From: Gilliamella sp. WF3-4
GTDB lineage: Bacteria; Pseudomonadota; Gammaproteobacteria; Enterobacterales; Orbaceae
NCBI RefSeq assembly: GCF_001690275.1
Contig: NZ_LZGW01000001.1
Span: forward strand, 153,702 to 217,701
DNA length: 64,000 nt
Direction: 5' to 3'
The notes beneath the pieces are model-generated. The model ran no database searches and had not been told where the DNA came from. It worked only from the letters and a program-made list of their open reading frames with translations. Positions within the stretch are counted from its first letter, which is position 1. The number at the start of each line of letters is the position of its first letter. Below are positions 17,267-27,736 of this stretch, one piece after another. The translations under genes were made by a program, and so were the position numbers.

Positions 17267-17420
17267 CTAGACACGAGGGTTTAGCTTTATATTAGAATTG
17301 CGTGCAACTGCACCCTGCCCACTAATCTCGTAAAGCACACTTAAATGGGGTATGAGCAATTATGGCAGGGTCTTCAAAAACTAGACACGGTTTATAATTT
17401 TTATTAGAATTGTTCGCAAC
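17267..17420 (+). repeat. Duplicated ~40-bp sequence (two copies, ~114 bp apart)
   Basis: Copy 1 (17267-17308) and copy 2 (17381-17420) both start CTAGACACG, pass through GGTTTA and TATTAGAATTG, and end GCAAC, with small differences between. Confidence 0.6.
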
Positions 17421-17567
17421 ATGCGTTGTGTAGGTGCAAACCGGTCGGCGATACGTATAGGGCTTTCTACTTATATCGTAAAAATCAATCAATTACTGCT
17501 GTGCTTATTTAATTATAGATAGTGTTACATGATTTTATACTCATCATCCTCATTTTAAATTTGTGAC

Positions 17568-17611
17568 AAATGGTATAAAAAATTTATAGTTAAATGATTT
17601 TTATACCATTT
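17568..17611. repeat. Perfect 14-bp inverted repeat
   Basis: AAATGGTATAAAAA (17568-17581) pairs with TTTTTATACCATTT (17598-17611) across 16 nt. It could be an operator or a hairpin in front of the broken lipoprotein gene. Confidence 0.55.
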
Positions 17612-17657
17612 ACGGTAATATTCTCTTCCCTTTTACATGCTTATAAAAATTAATGCG

Positions 17658-18112
17658 GTGAAAAAACGAACTATTCTTTATTGTCAGTTTACCACATAGC
17701 GTTGGTGGGTTGTTTTGATTCGGGTAGTCTTTTGTCTAGTTCTATTGATCGTATGATTGACAATCCTACCGTTAATGAAATAAAAATAACGATTGATAGA
17801 AAAGAGTTAACAATTCCTGCAAAACTAAGTGTTAATTATACATTTGAGTATGGTAAACATATGTTATCTTATGGTGATCAATCATTAAATTTTATTGTAA
17901 AACCTTCGATATCTAATACTTCAGGGTTAATTAATCCAACACAAAGCAACTATTATTTATTTACCACTTTCTATACAACGGCTAATGTGAGTGATGAAGC
18001 TTACGATAAGTTAATATCTAGTCATTTTAATTCTGTTCCAGTTGTTATTAATGGTGAAAATAAGAGGTTGAACTTCCTGTTAAAATTATTAATGGTGTGT
18101 TTATTGTGTAAA
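17658..18112 (+). pseudogene. Broken lipoprotein gene (two apparent frameshifts)
   Basis: GTG at 17658 starts a lipoprotein-like VKKRTILY but stops soon after. A shifted frame (TTG at 17681) carries SVYHIALVGC, a lipobox, and continues about 125 residues. Near the end, the frame in use runs into unrelated sequence, whereas another frame reads EVELPVKIINGVFIV and stops at about 18112, a plausible natural C-terminus. The simplest reading is one periplasmic lipoprotein gene with a small slip near each end. Function unknown. An IS3-type fragment follows immediately. Confidence 0.5.
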
Positions 18113-18146
18113 TACCCCAAACTTATTACACAACTCACGTAGAAAA

Positions 18147-18899
18147 TCATGCTGCTTGTTTTAGTGTTTTATACTCAATCGGTGTCATGTTATTTAATGC
18201 CTCATGCGGTCTTTCGGTGTTATAAATCGTTAACCATTCTTCAGTTATTCTCCTTGCTTGCGCTAAGTTGTTAAAAAGATATAAATCGAGTACTTCAGTA
18301 CGATAGGTACGATTAAATCGTTCAATATAGCCATTTTGATAAGGGCTACCGGGCTGGATATAATCAATGGTTATACCATGTAATTTAGCCCAGTTGGTAA
18401 AGGTTTTTCCTGTAAATTCTGGCCCATTATCGACCCGTATTTTTAATGGATACCCATGATATTCGGCCAGTTTATCTAAGTAACGGGTAATCCTTCCTAC
18501 TGGTAAGCTTACTGCAATATCAATACCTAACGCCTCACGATTAAAGTCATCGATGACATTGAATGTCCTAAAGCGACGTTGATTACGGCTACTGTCACTC
18601 CTAAAATCTATTGACCAACATTCACCTTGTTTATTGGGGACTAATAACCTTTCCGGGCATCGTGGAGGAATGCGTTTTTTACGCTTTACCCTGAGATTAA
18701 GCTTTAATTCACAATACACCCGATATACCCGTTTATGATTCCATTGATAGCCGAGCTTTCTGATACGATTAAAACATTTAGGAAAGCCCCAGCGTAAATG
18801 CCGGTCTGTGATAGCATTCAACACCGAAACAATCATCGAATCATCCTGTAACCAAACCCACCGCCTAAATTCGCCGAGATTAAAAAAATACGATACCAA
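18147..18899 (-). mobile_element. IS3-family transposase OrfB, 5'-truncated, no OrfA
   Basis: The retroviral-type integrase core is present: D in CWSIDFRSD, D in IRVDNGPEF and E in NGYIERFNRTYR, plus the preceding HTH_21 segment HLRWGFPKCFNRIRKLGYQW and the C-terminal NTERPHEALNNMTPIEY. These are IS3-family (IS51/IS407-like) OrfB features. The first about 20 residues of the frame do not look like OrfB, and no OrfA or clear terminal inverted repeats are seen. This is therefore a truncated copy, probably inactive. Confidence 0.85.
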
Positions 18900-19228
18900 A
18901 TATCTAGTTAGATACGATTGTTTGTGAGAAAGGTCGAGTATTTTTAGAAAATCAGTTAAATGATTGAAATAAATTTTTTACTTTAATAGGTAAAGATTTA
19001 GACTCATTATATAAACAGTTAACATCTAGTAAAACTTTCCAAACAAAACATAATATAATGAAAGAATGTTCAAGATAAAAAGATCCACTTCTAAGTTATC
19101 ATGGGGCGACAAGAGCGTTTGAACAAGCATTTGATGAAACTAGAAAAATCAATTCTTTTGTTGCTGATTAAGTGTATTATCGATATCGTTATTTAGTTTT
19201 ATTAATATAAAGTTTAGTTAGGCATAAA
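18900..19228 (+). pseudogene. C-terminal remnant of an unidentified plus-strand gene
   Basis: A plus-strand frame from about 18972 encodes KFFTLIGKDLDSLYKQLTSS followed by KTFQTKHNIMKECSR. It then has one TAA and continues in the same frame with DPLLSYHGATRAFEQAFDET up to a stop at about 19171. There is no start codon. It is followed by a strong plus-strand terminator, so it is most likely the tail of a gene cut off by the IS-related rearrangement. Family not recognised. Confidence 0.4.
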
Positions 19229-19258
19229 AAGCTATGTTTTGAAACATAGCTTTTTTTA
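19229..19258 (+). terminator. Intrinsic terminator after the gene remnant
   Basis: Stem AAGCTATGTTT / AAACATAGCTT followed by a run of T on the plus strand. Confidence 0.8.
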
Positions 19259-19273
19259 TATATTCAATATATA

Positions 19274-19299
19274 TTGAAAAAACGGGCTTAAGCCCGTTT
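19274..19299 (-). terminator. Intrinsic terminator of the alpha-2-macroglobulin gene
   Basis: Palindrome AAACGGGCTTAAGCCCGTTT (19279-19298) followed on the minus strand by six T, 31 bp after the stop codon. Confidence 0.8.
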
Positions 19300-19329
19300 G
19301 GAAAATGGATAAGTAGTTGTAAAATATTG

Positions 19330-22300
19330 CTACGGGATGATAGTTATTTTCTGCCCACCTTTGGATACAGCTTGAATATCACGATCATACATTGCTTCAC
19401 CGAATGCAGGTGGAATACTATAAGTGCCCACATTAGTTGCTTTGATTTGATAAGTGAATTTTTGTATTTTACTATTATAAGTTTCTCCATAAATAATAAC
19501 ACGATCTTCACGTACATCGGTATATTCAGGATACCAAGTACCAGTTTTTGTAGCAATTGGTGAAACCCAGTTATAACCACTGTATTCATGGTTGTCATAT
19601 TCCTCATATTCTTCATATTCCTCACTGGCATCTTCCTGATTAGATATAGGTTGTTGTACAACTTCAAAGCCGCCAGGTAGCAAATCAACAATTGCTATAT
19701 TCGTTATTCCATCATCTGATACCGCACGGAGTTGAATCGTCACGTTGATTTTATCGCCCAGCTTAACTTGTTCAACGGATTTGCCCTCAAGGTCTGTGAA
19801 TTCACGATAGATTTCAAGACCGCGTTTAATTGGTTCTTTAGGCGGTGTTGTGTCATAACCTTGCTCTGAAAGCATGTACCAAGCAGGTAAATCTGATTTA
19901 TTTGTTACATTGATTTTAGTATCTTGAGCATCAAATTTACCTTTGGCTAGAATTCCATTTAAATTCGCAATGATTTTTTGTTTTTCTCCTTCTTTAGGTA
20001 TTGCACTAATTTGGAGAGCATCATTAGATAAATTAGATTTATCAATACTTGACGAATAACTACTCAAAGCAAGGATAGTCATTGCAGCGGATTGAGTTGT
20101 GTATTTTTGTTTGTTAAGCATGATAACCATATTTTCAAGTGCTTGAGCTGGAATCATTTTTGCCTTTTCAGGAAAATGTTTGCTAATTAAATAGATCCTT
20201 CCTGCATCAACAACTAGTGGGTCATAATATTTGTTTGTCCACCAAGCATGATCGTATGCTGTTTCTAGTTGTTGCCAAATTGGTTTAAGTAATTTATTGG
20301 CTTCTTTATCCATTTTTAGCATTTTATATGATGAGGCTAAATACATTGCTATGATATCTTTTTTCCATTGCGTATTTGAATTTCTATTTAGATCTGCAAT
20401 TATAGATGCTAAATAACTTGTAGTTACTTGATTTTGGCGTGTTAATAGATAGATTGCATGAGATCGAATTTTAAAGCCATAATTGTCATAGTAACTAGAG
20501 TTAGCAATTTTCTGTAAATATTTATTTGCATTGTTTAGCATTTTTTCTGGAACTTTATATCCCATTTCTTTAGCTTCAAGCATAAAGTTTACTGCATATA
20601 ATGTAATAAATGGATCAACATTATTCGTTGAGTACCACAAGCCAATTGCTCCCTCACTATTTTGGCGAGATTGAAGTACTTGAAATAATTCTGATAAAGG
20701 TGTTAGCCCCTGTTTCGAAATTAAATCAAAATCGCGATATTTGCCAGCTATCAAAATAGGCGTTGCTCTACTGACAATTTGTTCAGAGCAGTAGTGTGGG
20801 TAATCTTGTAAATAGGTGCTTAAACCTTTACTTAGTATAAATGGTGAATAAGAGGCAGCAGCTTCACGTTTACTTAAGCTGCCATACATATCTCTAAAGC
20901 CGCTAAAGATTTCATTCTTACTTGCCATTCTTCCCATTTTAGTAATTAACCTATACTCAGTTAACGGCCTTATTGAAAGACTAATATCACGAGTAATTGT
21001 AATATCATTGTAATTAGCTGAAAAATGAAGATCTGCATTTCCTAAATTGTCGGTTGCTTTAAAGTTAAATTTCAAAACACCATCTTTACCATTAGCCAGC
21101 TCAATTGTTTTTTTGTTATCTCCATTAATTGATAAATTAGGTGATGTTAAAACCTTAACATTGATTGGAATGACTTTGTCGCCGATTTTTTCTATCAAAT
21201 TAGTTACATTAAGTGTAACTTCAAATTCATCATTTGGTGCAGCAAAATATGGGGCGTTAGGTTGTAAAACAATATCATTATGTACAGTTGTTGACATTTG
21301 GTTATGTCCCATTGTTTTATCGCCAACCGATACAGCCATGATACGAATTTTACCATTAAAATAATCCGGCACTTTATATTCAACCGTTTTATCCCCATCT
21401 ATGTCAATAATACCTGACCAATAGGCAACAGGCTCATCTATTTTTCGTTTAAACGGATTTAAATGATTTGATAATACATCATTATTATCTCCATCACCTC
21501 CAGGAGCGGAAGCCGTTATTAAATGACGAAATTCTGGCAATATAAGATCTAATATTTGCGATGTACTTACCGATAATGCTTTCTTGCGTAAGAAGCTGTT
21601 TAATGGATCTTTAAGTTTATAATTTGCAACCTGTAAAATGCCTTCATCTATAGCAAAGATAACCGCTTTTTGAGGCGTATTAGTATGTAAAGTAATTGGC
21701 AGTGTTTCTCCTGGTTTTATAAGTGAGGGTGCTTGTAAAACGATTTTATCGTTAAATTGTTCATTTGAAATTTTAAATGGTATAACGCCGTAACTAAGTG
21801 GACTCATAAAAATTTCATCTGAATTTGGGTCACGAATAAATTGGACATTAATATACCCGTTACCACCAATATTTTTAGGGAGTTTTATTTTTTGTACCGA
21901 GCTTGTTGTGTCAGTATGGAACCACTTCCAAGTGTAAACTTTGTCACGCTCAATAGTAATAATACCGCTGCCTACATATGGTGCAGTGATTGACACTTCT
22001 ATTTCATCACCTGGCTTATATTCAGCTTCTTTAATTTTTAGCGCTAGTTCGGCATTACGATCTAAATTGCGAGTAACATTAGCTGTACCAACAATTGCAT
22101 ATTTTCCTTGGTAAAGTAAATTATCCTCTTTATCTTTGATTTGAATAATATAATTGCCTGGATTTTTGCTATCTAATTGATAACGGGTTTTATCTTGATT
22201 GATCTTAAATGATTGTTCTGAGATGACTGATTCTTTACGACGGGACTCATATTTATAAAGACCAGAAGCTTGTTTGACTAAAATCGATAAATAAGTTTCT

Positions 22301-25300
22301 TCAAGTAAAACCAGTTTTAAGTCTGCTAGTTCTATTTTATCTAAAGCTGGATTAATTGCGATAAAATCAATATGGCGAACAGAATCTTTGTTAATGTATC
22401 TTAAATTACCGTCAGCTTTGGCTCCGACTAAATAATCACTCGCAGATATAAAAGCACTTGCAGTAGCAGCAACGCTGCGGCCACTTTCTGGTTCAAAGAC
22501 ATCCGTTAACATTCTTAGTGTATAGTTACCCTCAAAGCTTTCCATATTATCATTGAGGTTAATTTTGACTAGGCCATTTTCGTCTGTTTTTTCTTCATCT
22601 AACTCAACTTTAAAACTAGTCCTCTGGCTAGAAATATTTTGATAAAAATAGTAATCTTCATATTTTTTAAAATAAGGAGAAGATGGTTCTAGAATTAATG
22701 TATTTGTTACTCGACGATTAGCTGCATCTGTACCAATTAGATTTTTGGCTTTAATTTCAGCTTGGATATTTTCAGGTTTTAACCAACCATCTTTTATTTC
22801 TGGTAACAACTTAAGCGATACGGTTGTTTTATCTGGCTCAAACTCACGAATGACAATGGAGCTAGAACCTAATAGTATACGAGAATCTTCATCATCCCCG
22901 TCATTGTCATTTTTTAAGTATAAATTAATATACCAATTACCAGTAGGCGATTCATAACTGGTTTTATAGCTAAGTTCATTAAATCCTGATTTGTCCAGTA
23001 CAATTGGTTTTTTTAGTACTAAATTGGATTTTGGATCGTAAATTTCCGCTTCTACAGAAACTCCCGCCAATGAATTAGTCCATTTTTGTGCCCTTACGAT
23101 AGTACCGATATGAAATGTGTCACCAGGGCGATAAACTCCTCGATCTGAAAAGATATGAGCTCGTAATTCTCCTCCTTCGATAGTTTCACGAATACCGCCG
23201 ATATCAAAACGAGATAGATTTAAATTCCTTTCATAACTTTTAATTGGTAAAAATGATAGGTCACGACCTTTTTCAACAACGTATAAAAGTGGTTTGATAC
23301 CTCGATAATATTCAGACAATGGAGCAAAACGGACATGTCCATCGCTATCAGTCATTTTAGACGTAATTGTGACCCCATTCATTCCAAGTACAGAAACTTT
23401 CGCACCATTAATTGGTTTGCCAGAGCTTATTGATTGAATAAAGAGATCATTAGATTGATCGAGCGACTTTTTGGCTATAATACCTAAATCGGTAACAACA
23501 ATAAAGCGAGAAGCCATAAACTCATATTTAGCGTCCTTTTTATCTTTTCCATAAAGCCTTAATAAGAAAACACCACGATTTTTATTGCCATTTGTGTCGG
23601 CTGTTAAGTAACGAGTTAAGTCGACATTTGTGTATTTAACTTCTTCTGGAGCACCTTTAAAATTTTCAGTCACTGTGTATTTTTCCACAAAATGATCATT
23701 ATTAAGCTCTCCAAAATCCATATCTGTAAATTCATAGTTTGTATTAAATGCCACCAAATGTTGAAGTTGCGATGGTATAACGCGATCTATTTCTAGCTTC
23801 ATATTTTCTACGTTGCGCGAAACGATAGGTAGTTTCTTCTCACCTGATAGGGATAACAGCGATCCTTTTGCCGCAAAATCAAGATAGGTTGGGTAGTTAG
23901 GCACGGTTAATACTTGGTGATACTGTTCTTTTAGAAAGTAACCATCTTGAGACGATAAAGGTTGATTAACTTCAATATATAACTCAGAATTTTGTTCTGT
24001 TTTAAATTCAAAACTAATTTGGTTTTGATAAGTAAGTTCAGTGTCAATTGGCTTTATTGATAAAGGAATGGCTTTTTTGAGTATTTCTGGTGTTACATTG
24101 AATTTTGTTTCATAACGGTAAGAATTGTCGTTGTAATATCGTTCCTTATATGAGCGACCTTGATTTTCAGGTAATTTCCAGACTTTAATGACTTTCGATA
24201 CATCCTCTGATTTAACCGCATGGCTTAATGATAAAATTAATACTTGTTGTATTTTTTCATTACTTTTTTCAACTAAGGTAAGCTCAGTTTTGGTAACGCT
24301 TAAATGATATTTATCGGGGATATTTATTGTGCTAGTTATATCAGAATTTATTGGATTTCCTTCTAACGTTGAAGTCACACCTTTATTAATTGTTATTTTT
24401 AAATAACCCTCCTTATCGAGCAAAGGAATAGGTGCACTTTTTACATAGGCAATTTTGTCATTATTTCCATAGGTAACAGTAAAATTGATATTTTTTAAAA
24501 AGATATCATTTTCATATTCATAAAGCGATAAAATGATGTTTTTTTCAAAACTTTCTCTATCGACAGGATGGCTAAATTTGATTGTATTAACAACATTTCT
24601 AATATTAAGTTGTGTAGGATCTGAATAAAGTTCACCATGATTTTTAAATCTATAGCTAAAGTTAGGTGAATAAAAAGTTATATGACTCTCTTCAAGCTTA
24701 CTATTTTCAGCTAATAGTTTTTCCTGATCTAATTCAACGGTATATTTAATGCCAAGTGGCCATGTTGTATTTTGGGGTATAAAAATTAAGGTTGAATCGT
24801 TCTGCCATTTCCATCGTCCCTCAATATTTGGCGAAATAGAAATACCTTCAGTTATTTCTTCTTTATTAAGTGATTCTAGCGGAACAGGAGAACGAAGTGA
24901 GTCAGTAATAAATTTAATCGATAAACTGTCTTGATTTGTAGTCGGAGCACTCAATTTAGGATAATAGGTACTAACAACAATAGAAGCTGGCTCAATTGGT
25001 TTAGGACGGTTTAAATACCAATGATAAGTATAATTACCAGAAAAATAAGCAATGAAACCAAAAATAATACTTGCACCAATTAAGGTTTTTATTTTATTTA
25101 ATGCTGAACCAATTCTATTATAAAATGCTTTTGCATTAGGTAACCAGCTAGGTGTTGACCATTTTATATCGCCAATAATTGGGCTAAATAACCAAAAAAT
25201 ACCTTTTATTAAAACCAATAAAAAAATGATAAAATAGCTAATTATTTCCTCAATTTTTTGCAAAATATAAAAAGGTAGCTGCAAGATTAATTTAAGCAAT

Positions 25301-25305
25301 CCCAT
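19330..25305 (-). CDS. Bacterial alpha-2-macroglobulin (thioester protease trap)
   Basis: 1991-residue envelope protein thought to trap proteases by a thioester-containing bait mechanism. Hydrophobic segments at about 22-42 and 75-92 put the rest in the periplasm. Repeated beta-sandwich MG domains (about 110-900) include the bait-type MG2 hallmark FSDRGVYRPGDTFHIG. The thioester motif is CSEQ (C1506-Q1509) in DYPHYCSEQIVSRATP, at the start of an alpha/alpha toroid domain (about 1480-1780). A C-terminal receptor-like domain (about 1830-1991) has a very acidic loop, EEYEEYEEYDNHEY. A lipobox, common in YfhM-type homologues, is absent. The usual neighbour pbpC is not here. Start ATG 25305 has an AGGGA site. 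Confidence 0.92.
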   Translation of the reverse strand: MGLLKLILQLPFYILQKIEEIISYFIIFLLVLIKGIFWLFSPIIGDIKWSTPSWLPNAKAFYNRIGSALNKIKTLIGASIIFGFIAYFSGNYTYHWYLNRPKPIEPASIVVSTYYPKLSAPTTNQDSLSIKFITDSLRSPVPLESLNKEEITEGISISPNIEGRWKWQNDSTLIFIPQNTTWPLGIKYTVELDQEKLLAENSKLEESHITFYSPNFSYRFKNHGELYSDPTQLNIRNVVNTIKFSHPVDRESFEKNIILSLYEYENDIFLKNINFTVTYGNNDKIAYVKSAPIPLLDKEGYLKITINKGVTSTLEGNPINSDITSTINIPDKYHLSVTKTELTLVEKSNEKIQQVLILSLSHAVKSEDVSKVIKVWKLPENQGRSYKERYYNDNSYRYETKFNVTPEILKKAIPLSIKPIDTELTYQNQISFEFKTEQNSELYIEVNQPLSSQDGYFLKEQYHQVLTVPNYPTYLDFAAKGSLLSLSGEKKLPIVSRNVENMKLEIDRVIPSQLQHLVAFNTNYEFTDMDFGELNNDHFVEKYTVTENFKGAPEEVKYTNVDLTRYLTADTNGNKNRGVFLLRLYGKDKKDAKYEFMASRFIVVTDLGIIAKKSLDQSNDLFIQSISSGKPINGAKVSVLGMNGVTITSKMTDSDGHVRFAPLSEYYRGIKPLLYVVEKGRDLSFLPIKSYERNLNLSRFDIGGIRETIEGGELRAHIFSDRGVYRPGDTFHIGTIVRAQKWTNSLAGVSVEAEIYDPKSNLVLKKPIVLDKSGFNELSYKTSYESPTGNWYINLYLKNDNDGDDEDSRILLGSSSIVIREFEPDKTTVSLKLLPEIKDGWLKPENIQAEIKAKNLIGTDAANRRVTNTLILEPSSPYFKKYEDYYFYQNISSQRTSFKVELDEEKTDENGLVKINLNDNMESFEGNYTLRMLTDVFEPESGRSVAATASAFISASDYLVGAKADGNLRYINKDSVRHIDFIAINPALDKIELADLKLVLLEETYLSILVKQASGLYKYESRRKESVISEQSFKINQDKTRYQLDSKNPGNYIIQIKDKEDNLLYQGKYAIVGTANVTRNLDRNAELALKIKEAEYKPGDEIEVSITAPYVGSGIITIERDKVYTWKWFHTDTTSSVQKIKLPKNIGGNGYINVQFIRDPNSDEIFMSPLSYGVIPFKISNEQFNDKIVLQAPSLIKPGETLPITLHTNTPQKAVIFAIDEGILQVANYKLKDPLNSFLRKKALSVSTSQILDLILPEFRHLITASAPGGDGDNNDVLSNHLNPFKRKIDEPVAYWSGIIDIDGDKTVEYKVPDYFNGKIRIMAVSVGDKTMGHNQMSTTVHNDIVLQPNAPYFAAPNDEFEVTLNVTNLIEKIGDKVIPINVKVLTSPNLSINGDNKKTIELANGKDGVLKFNFKATDNLGNADLHFSANYNDITITRDISLSIRPLTEYRLITKMGRMASKNEIFSGFRDMYGSLSKREAAASYSPFILSKGLSTYLQDYPHYCSEQIVSRATPILIAGKYRDFDLISKQGLTPLSELFQVLQSRQNSEGAIGLWYSTNNVDPFITLYAVNFMLEAKEMGYKVPEKMLNNANKYLQKIANSSYYDNYGFKIRSHAIYLLTRQNQVTTSYLASIIADLNRNSNTQWKKDIIAMYLASSYKMLKMDKEANKLLKPIWQQLETAYDHAWWTNKYYDPLVVDAGRIYLISKHFPEKAKMIPAQALENMVIMLNKQKYTTQSAAMTILALSSYSSSIDKSNLSNDALQISAIPKEGEKQKIIANLNGILAKGKFDAQDTKINVTNKSDLPAWYMLSEQGYDTTPPKEPIKRGLEIYREFTDLEGKSVEQVKLGDKINVTIQLRAVSDDGITNIAIVDLLPGGFEVVQQPISNQEDASEEYEEYEEYDNHEYSGYNWVSPIATKTGTWYPEYTDVREDRVIIYGETYNSKIQKFTYQIKATNVGTYSIPPAFGEAMYDRDIQAVSKGGQKITIIP

Positions 25306-25927
25306 TGTTTATTCCCTATTTTTAATATGTAATTTTTGAAATTAATTTATTATGTTTAAACATTTATTTTTCTGAAAGCTTTTATAAATTTTCTGACAGC
25401 TTATTTTTATAATGAGTGATAATTTCCAGAAAATCTTTGTATAGTATAATTATATGGATAAAAAATCTACTTGTAATATACCTAATTGTTTGAGTTGAAT
25501 ATAAATATCCAGCGAACATTAGTTAACTTTTTATTTTTACAAACCATTTAAACTGAAATTTTAAGCTAATTTAAATGAATAAGTGATCAGAGGAATTTTA
25601 ATAGAACAATAATTGAGTTAGATGATTATAGACATTAGATATGCTCGTAAGTAAGTCATACATTTAAAATATGATAATCTTATCTTAGGTAATAAGATAA
25701 CATATTGCTATCATCAAGCTGGTCGGTAGCTAACCAACTTTCTTTTAATTTAATAATATGCTTTTAATTTAATAATATGTTAGAGGATTTTACAAAGTGT
25801 TTTGCATTGGATAACTGTATATTCTTCATCAAAATGTAATAAGCTAGCCACTCTTGTTTTAGGTTATTTTTACACATTTAACTGTAATGTTATATTACAG
25901 CTGTGGCTACCTATATACTGATTTGTC
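25306..25927. other. Intergenic region with a 19-bp tandem duplication
   Basis: No coding frame supported. It contains two perfect adjacent copies of a 19-bp AT-rich unit (25742-25760, 25761-25779) and a short palindrome CTGTAAT-n5-ATTACAG (25882-25900) close to the cmoB stop. Confidence 0.5.
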
Positions 25928-26896
25928 TTATTTTTTAGCGATAAAAACAGCCCGCATTGGCGCAGGGTATCCTTCAATGGTTTTGGTTGGATCATCAGGA
26001 TCTAAAAAATTAGCAAGCGAATCCGATTCCATCCATTCAGTTTTGCGTTGTTCATCTAAGCTAGTTTGTGAAATGTCGATCTCTTTTATATCCGAAAAAC
26101 CACATTTATTGAGCCAATTAATCATGGTTGGAACCGATGGAATAAAGTAGACATTACGCATTTGTGCATAGCGATCACCTGGCATTAATGCTTGATGTTC
26201 ATCTCCATCGATGATTAAAGTTTCCAGAATTAACTGACCTCCTTCAACTAGCTGATCTTTTAATTGGAATAAATGATCAAGTGGAGACCTACGATGGTAT
26301 AACACCCCCATTGAAAATACCGTATCAAAAGCATTAAGTTTAGGGAGTTGCTCAATGCCTAAAGGCAATAAATGCGCTCTTTGATCGTTACCCAAAAGTT
26401 TGCGAATAGCTTCAAATTGGCATAGATAAAGTGCCATTGGATCAATTCCAACAGCCAGTTCTGCCCCTGCACCAATCATTCGCCATAAATGATAACCACT
26501 ATTGCAACCTACATCTAAAACAATTTTTCCTTCTAGGCTATCGATATGATTAATTAGGCGCTCCCATTTCCAATCAGAACGCCATTCAGTATCAATATCG
26601 ATACCATATAAGTGAAAAGGGCCTTTACGCCATGGCATCATGGTTTTCAGTAGTTGGGTAATTCGTTGTTGCTCGCCTGAAGATATAGGGTATTCACTAT
26701 TGACAGTTACACTATGTAGTAAATCAATTTGAAAAGGGATTTTAGATGGTAAGTGTTTAATACTATTTAGCCATTGATTGAAGCGGTTATCGTTATTTTG
26801 TCTTTGCCAATTTGCGAGCTGAGCTGGCAACACTTCTAGCCAGTGGCTAAGTTTATTTTTTGCAATAATTTGGTAAAAATCACCAAAATCAATCAT
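25928..26896 (-). CDS. cmoB: tRNA U34 carboxymethyltransferase CmoB
   Basis: Transfers a carboxymethyl group from carboxy-SAM to 5-hydroxyuridine at tRNA position 34, giving cmo5U. The 322-residue protein has the N-terminal CmoB-specific region ([20 protein letters not shown]), [21 protein letters not shown], methyltransferase motif [16 protein letters not shown] and the [15 protein letters not shown] block. It lies 36 bp after cmoA on the same strand, forming the standard cmoAB operon. Confidence 0.96.
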   Translation of the reverse strand: MIDFGDFYQIIAKNKLSHWLEVLPAQLANWQRQNNDNRFNQWLNSIKHLPSKIPFQIDLLHSVTVNSEYPISSGEQQRITQLLKTMMPWRKGPFHLYGIDIDTEWRSDWKWERLINHIDSLEGKIVLDVGCNSGYHLWRMIGAGAELAVGIDPMALYLCQFEAIRKLLGNDQRAHLLPLGIEQLPKLNAFDTVFSMGVLYHRRSPLDHLFQLKDQLVEGGQLILETLIIDGDEHQALMPGDRYAQMRNVYFIPSVPTMINWLNKCGFSDIKEIDISQTSLDEQRKTEWMESDSLANFLDPDDPTKTIEGYPAPMRAVFIAKK

Positions 26897-26932
26897 TTTT
26901 TCATCCTTATCAATTGCGCTGAAATTAATTGG

Positions 26933-27712
<780 letters not shown>

Positions 27713-27736
27713 TTATATTCAACTGCTCGGATAATT

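Larger units (their letters stand above)
17255..17657. other. Island intergenic region with duplicated 40-bp sequence and a hairpin
   Basis: No intact gene. It holds two diverged copies of a ~40-bp sequence (17267-17308 and 17381-17420) and a perfect 14-bp inverted repeat (17568-17611). Short frames such as one encoding MAGSSKTRHGL recall the Ash/Icd-like loci of P4/P2-type elements, but the resemblance is weak. Confidence 0.4.

Noticed and set aside
18100..19000. Terminal inverted repeats of the IS3-type element
   Set aside because: A TGTGTAAATACCCC sequence near 18,108 looks like a possible end, but no matching opposite end was found.
13949..19300. attR copy of the tRNA-Leu 3' end marking the far edge of an integrated element
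   Set aside because: No repeat of the tRNA T-arm or acceptor 3' sequence was found on reading through the region; the far end is probably deleted.
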